Assembly (NCBI GenBank): GCA_021156265.1
Contig: JAJNBR010000035.1
Location: 1-14,962 of the forward strand
Length of the DNA: 14,962 bases
Origin: Flavipsychrobacter sp.
Lineage (GTDB): Bacteria; Bacteroidota; Bacteroidia; Chitinophagales; Chitinophagaceae
Direction of reading: 5' to 3'
Made by a program: the position numbers and the translations under genes. This document shows positions 9,085-14,962 of the stretch, in pieces (the first letter of the stretch is position 1; each line of letters opens with the position of its first letter). Under the pieces are notes generated by a model, which made no database searches, was not told the origin of the DNA, and was given only the letters and a program-made list of their open reading frames with translations.

Positions 9085-10312
9085 TAGCAGTCCAGTTGCC
9101 GGTAATGGTTTCTAAAGCCGATTCATTACCGGTAATTTCTGACAGTCTTTCTATTACTCTTTCTACCAATGCATCAGGACAAGACGCTCCCGAAGTGATC
9201 ATTACTTTCAGTGGCCTGTTTGACGGCAGGTAATTCTCGGTTTGTTTTTCCCTGTGTGTGTGCAGATTGAAATGGTGCACGCTTGTCGGTGATTCCAGGC
9301 AATGCTCGTCCTTAATAAAATAGGTGGGCAGCTTTTCTTCGCACAGTTCCACCAGGTGAGACGTGTTAGAGCTATTGTAACCACCGATCACAATAGCGAG
9401 GTCGGCTTCGGTTTCAAGTAAGCCTTGCACCGCGCTTTGGTTATCGTTGGTTGCATAGCATAGCGTGTCACGGGTATCGGCAAAACGTTCAGAGATATTA
9501 TCTGCAGACAGCTGATAATGCCGGATCATTACGTGTTTCAGGTAATCCGCAATGCCCTGCGTTTCGCTGGCCAGCATGGTAGTTTGATTTACAACGCCGA
9601 TGCGCGCAAAGTCTTTTTGTACATCAAATCCCTGGGAGTATTGGCCTTCAAAGTCGGTATAGAATTGTTCAGCCGGTAGTTCGCCGGTAATGAATTTAGC
9701 GAGGTGTTGCGTCTGCGCTATATCCTTTACAACAACGGTAGGTGTGTGTGCCTCACTGTGTGAGAATGTAGCGCGGGTTTCTTCGTGCTTCGGCTTGCCG
9801 TGCACTACGATAGTGTATCCCTCTGTGCCGATCTTCTCAGCCCTGTTCCAGACCTTTTCAACAAACGGGCAGGTGGTTTCGTACTTCGATGGTTCAATGC
9901 CTTTGTCACGCAGCCTTTTTTCCATCTCCAGCGTAGTACCAAAGGCGGGAATGATCACGATGTCATCAGCAGTCAGTTCATCCCAGTCCATCAGCAGATT
10001 ACCCTTGGTGTCCATGATAAACTTCACACCCAGCGCCTGCAGGTCTGCGTTCACACCGGGGTTATGTATCATTTCGCTCAGCAGGAAAATGCGCTTCCCC
10101 GGGTTCTCATCCACAGCGCGGAAGGCTATCTCAATCGCATTTTCTACTCCATAGCAAAAGCCGAAGTGGCGGGCCAGGATAACGTGCAGGGAACCTATCT
10201 CCAGTATGGTAGGAGAAAAGTCTTTCTTCATCTTATCGGCCGCTTTGCGTTTTTGCTTGATGGCTGTAACCAGCGTGCTGCGGTAATGAACAGGAACCTC
10301 GAATGATTTCAT
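9077..10312 (-). CDS. ispH: 4-hydroxy-3-methylbut-2-enyl diphosphate reductase, long form
   Basis: IspH (LytB) is the iron-sulfur enzyme of the last step of the MEP pathway, reducing HMBPP to IPP and DMAPP. The three predicted [4Fe-4S] ligands are Cys53 in FGFCYGVENA, Cys148 in TTCPFVEKVW and Cys285 in DTLCYATND. The HGKPKHEET segment (171-179) holds the conserved histidine and glutamate region, and NSSN in the late part matches the family's diphosphate-binding serine/asparagine motif. At 411 residues it is about 100 longer than E. coli IspH; the Cys148-Cys285 spacing is 137 against about 101. HGKxxHEET resembles plant and cyanobacterial enzymes. The ATG at 10310-10312 is chosen over an in-frame TTG three codons upstream; from memory of the family, the MKSF start fits relatives. 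Cys378 in SGASCPD is extra and not an expected cluster ligand. The stop overlaps the pyc end. Confidence 0.96.
   Translation of the reverse strand: MKSFEVPVHYRSTLVTAIKQKRKAADKMKKDFSPTILEIGSLHVILARHFGFCYGVENAIEIAFRAVDENPGKRIFLLSEMIHNPGVNADLQALGVKFIMDTKGNLLMDWDELTADDIVIIPAFGTTLEMEKRLRDKGIEPSKYETTCPFVEKVWNRAEKIGTEGYTIVVHGKPKHEETRATFSHSEAHTPTVVVKDIAQTQHLAKFITGELPAEQFYTDFEGQYSQGFDVQKDFARIGVVNQTTMLASETQGIADYLKHVMIRHYQLSADNISERFADTRDTLCYATNDNQSAVQGLLETEADLAIVIGGYNSSNTSHLVELCEEKLPTYFIKDEHCLESPTSVHHFNLHTHREKQTENYLPSNRPLKVMITSGASCPDALVERVIERLSEITGNESALETITGNWTAIS
9094..9137 (+). terminator. Long hairpin just past pyc, inside the ispH 3' coding end; possible pyc terminator
   Basis: A plus-strand transcript reading past the pyc stop (9082-9084) would fold 9094-9107 against 9124-9137. 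That gives 14 base pairs, two of them G-U, including a perfect 9-base-pair core of CCGGTAATG (9099-9107) with CATTACCGG (9124-9132), around a 16-base loop. It starts 10 bases after the stop. Only short T runs follow, so it is an imperfect intrinsic terminator and might instead protect the mRNA 3' end. The same bases encode the ispH C-terminus on the other strand. Confidence 0.4.
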
Positions 10313-10318
10313 GCGCTG

Positions 10319-10326
10319 CAAATTTA
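10319..10326 (-). promoter_or_regulatory. Perfect -7 box directly upstream of ispH
   Basis: Read on the minus strand, TAAATTTG matches the Bacteroidota -7 consensus TAnnTTTG exactly, 6 bases before the ispH ATG. No good -33 element is seen at the right distance; only a TTTT-like stretch lies there. If used, the start point would fall within a few bases of the ATG and give an almost leaderless message. The alternative is read-through from the exonuclease gene, which ends 73 bases upstream. Confidence 0.35.
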
Positions 10327-10385
10327 CTGAAACTGCCGCAGGTATATGTAAAAGCTATGTTGTAATTACGATTTGCTTTAATGGG

Positions 10386-11375
10386 TTATTCTTCGTCCTC
10401 GCCAAAGGCGGTTTGTACTACACCTGTTTTCAGGCCATATTCCTCTTTAAGATAGCGGGCGAGGGGAGCGCTGAAGCCATGCGTCACATATACAGTTTCG
10501 GCACCCGTGGCTTTTATGGCTTCCAGCAAACCGGGCCAATCGGCATGATCGCTAAGGGAAAAGCCGGCGTCGGCGTTCCTTCTACGCTGGGCGCCGCGTA
10601 CCTGCATCCAGCCACTGCAGATGCCCGTAGCTGATGGCTGCCATTTACGCAACCAGGGATTGTTGGTGTCGGATGAGGGCATGATGATGATGCCGTTTTT
10701 TACTTCTTCTTTGGGTGTTTCGGGACGGAGGTAGGTGACATCAGGAAAGGGCCTGATCTGCTGTATGGCCAGGTTCATATAATAAATTGCCCCGTGTCCG
10801 TAAAACTTGTGTCCGTACGCCGAAAGAGCATGAATGAGCCGCTGGGCTTTACCCAGGCTGTAAGCAGATAGGACACTGTACCTGCCCATCTCCCGGTTAC
10901 GCAGTACCCACCGGTGGATGTTTTCCATGATCTCCGCCTGCGGTCGCCATTGGTATATCGGTAATCCAAAAGTGCTTTCCGTAATGAAGGTGTTGCACTT
11001 TACCGGTTCAAACGGAGCCGTCACACCATCATCTTCCAGCTTGTAGTCACCGGATACAGCCCATACTTCTCCTTTGTATTCCACCCGCACCTGTGCCGAA
11101 CCAATAATGTGGCCTGCAGGGTGAAAGCTTATTTTGACATTATTGATACTAAGGGACTGGTTGTAGCCCAGCGTCTGGATCTGGGTGGCTTCACCCAGTC
11201 GTGCTTTGAGCAGGTAGAAACTATCTGTGTGTGCCAGGTAGAGCCGGCTTCCCCACCGCGCGTGATCAGAATGGGCGTGGGTAGTAACTGCCCGTTGCAC
11301 AGGCTGCCAGGGATCAATATAAAAATCACCTTCCCGACAGTACAATCCTTTGTCCGTGAAGGTGATCAAACCCAT
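10386..11375 (-). CDS. Metallo-beta-lactamase-fold DNA exonuclease (ligase-associated / YSH1-like family)
   Basis: The 329-residue product belongs to the COG1236-type metallo-beta-lactamase/beta-CASP group, the branch named ligase-associated DNA exonuclease because it usually sits next to an ATP-dependent DNA ligase in bacterial repair loci. The metal motifs are all visible: HAHSDH at residues 33-38, the third histidine in AGHIIGS at His89, the bridging aspartate in SGDYK at Asp110, the beta-CASP acidic residue in ESTFG at Glu133, SDHADW at 275-280 and THG with His299. This suggests an active two-metal nuclease. No ligase or helicase gene lies nearby in this window. Its start is 3 bases from the stop of the upstream efflux adaptor gene, implying co-transcription and possibly translational coupling. 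ispH follows 73 bases downstream on the same strand. Confidence 0.9.
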   Translation of the reverse strand: MGLITFTDKGLYCREGDFYIDPWQPVQRAVTTHAHSDHARWGSRLYLAHTDSFYLLKARLGEATQIQTLGYNQSLSINNVKISFHPAGHIIGSAQVRVEYKGEVWAVSGDYKLEDDGVTAPFEPVKCNTFITESTFGLPIYQWRPQAEIMENIHRWVLRNREMGRYSVLSAYSLGKAQRLIHALSAYGHKFYGHGAIYYMNLAIQQIRPFPDVTYLRPETPKEEVKNGIIIMPSSDTNNPWLRKWQPSATGICSGWMQVRGAQRRRNADAGFSLSDHADWPGLLEAIKATGAETVYVTHGFSAPLARYLKEEYGLKTGVVQTAFGEDEE

Positions 11376-11378
11376 AGT

Positions 11379-12473
11379 TTAATTTTTTAGCTGCTCGCTT
11401 CTTACTTTGGTGACCTTAACTTCCATGCCAGGTTTCACCTGCATCAAACCCGTCACAATCACGGTGTCGCCGGCCTCCAGCCCTTTTACTACCTCCACTT
11501 TATCGCTGGTACGCTCGCCAAGCTCCACAACCAGCAGTTTTGCACGACCGTCTTCCACAACTGCCACCTTTTTCTCGCGCGTTGTAGGTATGACAGCGTT
11601 TGAAGGAATCAGTATCGCACTGTAATTGCTTTCAAATGGTATGATCACCTCGGCGAAGGAACCCGGCATCAATTTATTGCCGCTGTTGGGTATGATCGCG
11701 CGTACTTTCACGGTGCGTGTAGTTACGTCTGCGCCCGGATCGATGGCGCTGATCTTGCCGGACAAGTTACCCATTTGGTTATTGTTTACAGAAAAGAATA
11801 CTCCTTTCCCGGTGTATAACAGGCTTCGGTATTTATCCGGGACAGAAAAGTCCATTTTTAGCGGGTTGGTTTGCTGCAATGTGGCTATTACCGTTGTGGG
11901 TGTTACCACTGCACCAACACTTATGTTCCGTAAGCCAACGGTTCCGCTAAAAGGCGCGACTATCCGCGTAGTGCGGAGTTGAGCCTGTGCATAGGAGATG
12001 TCTGCGTCAATTGACCTGATCTGTGTTTGTGTAGTTTCATATTCCTGACGGCTGATACCGCCTATACCGAGCAGTTCCTGCTGGCGTTCCAGCAGCTTAA
12101 CTTGCAACTGACGCTGCGCCCTCAGCTTTTGAATTTGGGCACGTATATCGGCATCATACAGCTGCACCAGTGTTTGGCCCTTACCAACGTGCGCACCTTC
12201 TTTGAAAGAAATGCTTGTGACACGTCCGGATATCTCGGGGTGTATCTCTATTTCCTCGTTGGGTAAAAGGGTACCGCTTGCTTTATAATCGCTTTGGAAT
12301 ACCTCTGCCTTTACCAGATATACTTCTGCGCGCAGGTTGTTCGGTCTGCCTGCGGCTTGTCCACGGCCGGATGCTGTTGTCGTTTCTGTCTTCTTGGTTT
12401 TACAGGAGCTGAATCCAAATGCCAGCGTTAACATTAGAACTGGTATGAAAATTTTACTTTGGTATACAGGCAT
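11379..12473 (-). CDS. RND efflux periplasmic adaptor lipoprotein (AcrA/MexA/HlyD-like)
   Basis: The 364-residue product is a membrane fusion protein linking an inner-membrane pump to an outer-membrane channel. A signal sequence ends at the lipobox-like FSSC with Cys24, the only cysteine in the protein. The first half of the lipoyl/barrel-sandwich domain is at about 66-105 (SGTLLPNEEIEIHPEISGRV), a helical hairpin at about 108-168, the second lipoyl half at about 169-200 (RIVAPFSGTVG), the beta-barrel at about 205-285 and the membrane-proximal domain at about 290-355. The basic residues after Cys24 (KTKK) argue against surface export. The usual neighbours, an RND permease and TolC-like channel, are absent: downstream is the exonuclease gene after 3 bases, and upstream is the divergent DUF3810 gene. 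It therefore either serves a pump encoded elsewhere or has a different partner. Confidence 0.93.
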   Translation of the reverse strand: MPVYQSKIFIPVLMLTLAFGFSSCKTKKTETTTASGRGQAAGRPNNLRAEVYLVKAEVFQSDYKASGTLLPNEEIEIHPEISGRVTSISFKEGAHVGKGQTLVQLYDADIRAQIQKLRAQRQLQVKLLERQQELLGIGGISRQEYETTQTQIRSIDADISYAQAQLRTTRIVAPFSGTVGLRNISVGAVVTPTTVIATLQQTNPLKMDFSVPDKYRSLLYTGKGVFFSVNNNQMGNLSGKISAIDPGADVTTRTVKVRAIIPNSGNKLMPGSFAEVIIPFESNYSAILIPSNAVIPTTREKKVAVVEDGRAKLLVVELGERTSDKVEVVKGLEAGDTVIVTGLMQVKPGMEVKVTKVRSEQLKN

Positions 12474-12560
12474 TAAGTATGTTTAAATTAAATTACAGAG
12501 TGAACAAAGATATTGATATCTGTCGTTCCCGTTGAACGCCCCAGTCATCGAAATAGTTTC
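12474..12560. promoter_or_regulatory. Divergent intergenic region between the adaptor and DUF3810 genes
   Basis: This 87-base AT-rich gap must hold promoters for both directions. The part next to the adaptor start contains repeated TTTAA/TAATTT-like blocks (12481-12495), but I found no match to TAnnTTTG with a correctly spaced -33 box on either strand. No hairpin or operator-like palindrome stands out apart from the short GATATTGATATC patch at 12509-12520. Confidence 0.3.
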
Positions 12561-13646
12561 ATGCGCTATAAGAAAAAGTTAATTATCCTCTTTCTCCTTA
12601 TCCTATTGCTTACGGCGATCCAGTACACGCTTCCCTATTATCCCGAAATAGTGACCTTCTATGACAGGTATGTTTTCAGGCCATTTCAAACATTCCGTAA
12701 TGTAACGATCTGTCTTATTCCATTAAGTATTGGCGACATCCTTTATATTATCGGAGGGGCGTTGCTGTTAATGGGACTGGCGCGGTGGCTGTATTTTCTG
12801 ATAACAATAAGGACCCATGCACACTACCTGGCTGATTCCTTTTTAAATGGAGTTATCTCGCTGGCTACATTGTATATCATCTTTGTACTGGGCTGGGGCG
12901 GAAATTACTATAAGCCTTCATTAACCACCTACTGGGACCTTGATGAACGCAACGGTGCCTATAATTCCAGTCTCATCAGTTATGATGCTTTTCTTGTGCA
13001 AAAGCTGAACACTTACGCTCCCGGCTACGAACCGCTTACGTTTCGTGAAACAGAGAGGCGCGCGCGGGAGTACTACAAAGAGTACACAAACAGCAGGACA
13101 AAACTCCATGGTTTAAACGTGAAGCCCTCCATATTTGGCTTTTTTATGCAACACCTGGGCATTCAGGGCTATTACAACCCGTTTACGGGGGAGGCACAGG
13201 TGAACAGTTTTTTACCGGCATTTATGCAACCATTTGTTATTAGCCACGAAATGGCACACCAGTCGGGTATTGCTGCCGAGGATGATGCGAACTTACTGGC
13301 CTATGCATTAGGCGCCACTTCAGGGGATAGCTCTTTTAATTATTCGGCATATTTGAATGTTTGGTTGTACACACATGCGCGTGTACGGGCTGTAGACACA
13401 CATATGGCTAATATTTTTAGAAAACAACTGAATCCCATTACCAAATCTCACCTTGATACCTTGCGCGCCATCAGGCGGAAGTTTGATAGTGATGTAAATG
13501 ACTACAGCAGTTACCTGTATGATGAATACCTGAAATTGCATAACCAGAAAGAAGGTATTGAAACCTACGACAAGGTGTCCATCAGCGCGTGGGCATGGGA
13601 GCGCCAGCGCGACTCGGTCACCACGAAGCTCCTGAGGCTGCCTTAG
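12561..13646 (+). CDS. DUF3810 family membrane protein with HExxH zinc-protease-like motif
   Basis: The 361-residue product matches the pattern of the uncharacterised DUF3810 family, which I recall as having an HExxH motif and no assigned function. Three hydrophobic segments lie at about residues 6-24, 58-82 and 95-113. The basic N-terminus suggests an N-in topology that places the large C-terminal domain outside the cytoplasm. That domain holds HEMAHQSG (229-236) followed by AEDDAN (239-244); His229, His233 and a downstream acid, Glu240 being the nearest candidate, would bind zinc, with Glu230 catalytic. This resembles a membrane-anchored metallopeptidase, but no substrate is known and activity is inferred only. 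The ATG at 12561 is preferred over an in-frame TTG at 12513, because it begins with the basic stretch before the first membrane helix. The stop overlaps the end of the mutase gene by 4 bases. Confidence 0.85.
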   Translation: MRYKKKLIILFLLILLLTAIQYTLPYYPEIVTFYDRYVFRPFQTFRNVTICLIPLSIGDILYIIGGALLLMGLARWLYFLITIRTHAHYLADSFLNGVISLATLYIIFVLGWGGNYYKPSLTTYWDLDERNGAYNSSLISYDAFLVQKLNTYAPGYEPLTFRETERRAREYYKEYTNSRTKLHGLNVKPSIFGFFMQHLGIQGYYNPFTGEAQVNSFLPAFMQPFVISHEMAHQSGIAAEDDANLLAYALGATSGDSSFNYSAYLNVWLYTHARVRAVDTHMANIFRKQLNPITKSHLDTLRAIRRKFDSDVNDYSSYLYDEYLKLHNQKEGIETYDKVSISAWAWERQRDSVTTKLLRLP

Positions 13647-14962
13647 CCGCGGAATTCGCCCCAAACGCCCCGCAGCGTATCGGATATTTCACCGAGCGTA
13701 CAAAGATTTTCGACTGCTTCGATTACTACCGGCATCAGGTTAGCTGAAGTTGTAGCCGTCCGGCGTATTGCTTCAAGGGAGGCAGCGGCCTTGGCGTTAT
13801 CGCGGCGCTCGCGCAGGGAGCGCAGCTTTTCCATTTGCCCGTGCCGAATAGAATCATCGATTTTCAATACCGGTGTCTGGCCTTCTTCTTTAGCAATGAA
13901 CTTGTTGACGCCAACGATGATCTTTTCTCCTGTCTCGATATCTTTATTGTATTGATAGGCCGAGCGTGCTATCTCGTCCTGTATAAAGCCTTGCTCGATG
14001 GCTTTCACTGCCCCGCCCATCACATCTATTTTGTCAATTAGCTTCCAGGCAGCTGTTTCAATCTCATTAGTAAGATTTTCTACGTAGTAGGAGCCGGCCA
14101 GCGGATCGACCGTTTGAGTAGCGCCGCTTTCAAAAGCTACTATCTGCTGTGTTCGCAGAGCGATCGTTGCAGCCTCTTCGGTAGGCAGGGACAGCGCTTC
14201 GTCATAGCCGTTGGTATGCAAAGATTGTGTACCCCCCAGCACTGCGCTCAGCGCCTGCAGCGTTACGCGAACAATATTGTTTTTCGGCTGTTGTGCTGTG
14301 AGCGTGCTGCCGCCGGTTTGTGTGTGAAAGCGCAGCATTTGCGCTTTGGGATCGGTAGCGCCGAGAGAACGAGTGATGTGTGCCCACATACGACGGGCAG
14401 CCCTGAATTTCGACGCTTCTTCAAAAATATTGTTGTGAGCATTGAAGAAAAAGGAAAGGCGCTGTGCGAATATGTTGATGTCAAGTCCTTTTTCTATAGC
14501 AGCCTGCAGATATGCTTTACCATTGGCAAGTGTAAATGCCAGTTCCTGCACTGCATCCGAACCAGCCTCGCGGATATGATAGCCCGAGATGGATATCGTA
14601 TTCCATTTCGGAACTTCTTTGCTACAGTATTCAAAAATATCAGTGATCAGGCGCATTGACGGGCCGGGCGGGTATATATAAGTGCCTCTCGCCGCGTATT
14701 CTTTAAGAATATCGTTTTGGATGGTGCCCGCTATCTTGCGTATGTCAGCGCCCTGCTTTTTTGCAAGGGCTATATACAATGACAACAGGATGAACGCCGT
14801 AGCATTGATTGTCATAGAGGTAGAGATATCCTGTAGCTTGATGTCTTTGAACAGGATCTCCATATCCTCGAGCGAGTCGATAGCAACACCCACTTTTCCT
14901 ACCTCACCTTCGGCCATTTCGTGGTCTGAGTCATAACCAATTTGCGTTGGCAAGTCGAAAGC
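13643..14962 (-). CDS. mcmA1: Methylmalonyl-CoA mutase large (catalytic) subunit without B12 domain; N-terminus beyond the right edge
   Basis: This 439-codon fragment is open to the right edge; its first residues AFDLPTQIGYDSD are an internal family motif, so roughly 80-100 N-terminal residues are missing. The enzyme interconverts methylmalonyl-CoA and succinyl-CoA using adenosylcobalamin. Aligning with my memory of the Propionibacterium enzyme, the substrate-site residues Thr195, Gln197, Arg207, Tyr243 and His244 correspond to Thr80, Gln82, Arg92, Tyr128 and His129 of the fragment, all conserved. Arg207, which binds the substrate carboxylate and is glutamine in isobutyryl-CoA mutase, is kept, favouring methylmalonyl-CoA. 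The chain ends at GEISDTLRGVWGEFRG, where the TIM-barrel part normally ends, with no DxHxxG cobalamin domain. A separate small B12-binding subunit must therefore be encoded elsewhere. The stop overlaps the DUF3810 stop. Confidence 0.93.
   Translation of the reverse strand, partial: AFDLPTQIGYDSDHEMAEGEVGKVGVAIDSLEDMEILFKDIKLQDISTSMTINATAFILLSLYIALAKKQGADIRKIAGTIQNDILKEYAARGTYIYPPGPSMRLITDIFEYCSKEVPKWNTISISGYHIREAGSDAVQELAFTLANGKAYLQAAIEKGLDINIFAQRLSFFFNAHNNIFEEASKFRAARRMWAHITRSLGATDPKAQMLRFHTQTGGSTLTAQQPKNNIVRVTLQALSAVLGGTQSLHTNGYDEALSLPTEEAATIALRTQQIVAFESGATQTVDPLAGSYYVENLTNEIETAAWKLIDKIDVMGGAVKAIEQGFIQDEIARSAYQYNKDIETGEKIIVGVNKFIAKEEGQTPVLKIDDSIRHGQMEKLRSLRERRDNAKAAASLEAIRRTATTSANLMPVVIEAVENLCTLGEISDTLRGVWGEFRG

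Noticed and set aside
9179..9181. Cys378 of IspH as the third iron-sulfur ligand
   Set aside because: The third ligand in the family lies in the CYAT motif, which here is Cys285; Cys378 is in the SGASxPD segment near the C-terminus.
10311..10634. A 107-codon plus-strand open frame between ispH and the exonuclease
   Set aside because: Most of it is antisense to the C-terminus of the exonuclease, and the rest covers the short gap before ispH; no recognisable product.
13245..13292. DUF3810 protein as a true metzincin
   Set aside because: The motif has alanine where HExxHxxGxxH requires the third histidine.
14951..14953. TTG at 14951-14953 as the true start of the mutase gene
   Set aside because: The upstream codons read AFDL, part of the conserved AFDLPTQ motif, so the frame continues past the right edge.
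1..14962. Defence islands, phage genes, transposons, CRISPR arrays or RNA genes
   Set aside because: Reading all regions between and within genes showed only conserved single-copy-type genes, no repeat arrays, no terminal inverted repeats and no tRNA-like cloverleaf.

Overview
The window reads as an ordinary chromosomal stretch from a member of the Bacteroidota, most likely the Chitinophagaceae or a close relative. The reasons are the protein families present (two Bacteroidota-style lipoproteins, a long-form IspH, a ligase-associated DNA exonuclease, a DUF3810 protein, and an acyl-CoA mutase large subunit without a B12 domain), the absence of clear Shine-Dalgarno sequences before the starts, and several sites resembling the Bacteroidota -7 box TAnnTTTG. 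The genus cannot be fixed from the sequence alone.

Layout, left to right. prfC (release factor 3) is followed by an intrinsic terminator. A class I SAM-dependent methyltransferase (+) then meets a family-3 O-methyltransferase (-) tail to tail with a 2-base gap. Divergent from the O-methyltransferase is a large M13 (neprilysin/PepO-like) lipoprotein metallopeptidase, closed by a second intrinsic terminator. Next comes a single-chain biotin-dependent pyruvate carboxylase (+), whose end overlaps the end of ispH (-) by 8 bases. To the right of ispH, on the same strand, are a metallo-beta-lactamase-fold DNA exonuclease and an RND efflux adaptor lipoprotein; the adaptor and exonuclease are separated by 3 bases and look co-transcribed, perhaps with ispH 73 bases further on. 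A DUF3810 membrane protein with an HExxH motif (+) ends in a 4-base overlap with a methylmalonyl-CoA mutase large subunit (-), which runs off the right edge.

The genes do not form one pathway. Pyruvate carboxylase (pyruvate to oxaloacetate) and methylmalonyl-CoA mutase (propionate/succinate interconversion) both feed central carbon metabolism but lie 4.5 kb apart on opposite strands. IspH is the last step of the MEP isoprenoid pathway. The others serve translation termination, small-molecule methylation, envelope proteolysis, DNA repair and efflux.

Coding density is very high and no gap exceeds about 220 bases. I see no tRNA, rRNA, CRISPR, insertion sequence, integrase or phage gene, and no convincing undescribed multi-gene system. 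The items most worth a second look are the DUF3810 zinc-protease-like protein, the orphan adaptor-exonuclease pair, and the pyc/ispH overlap, where a long hairpin just past the pyc stop is built from ispH coding sequence.
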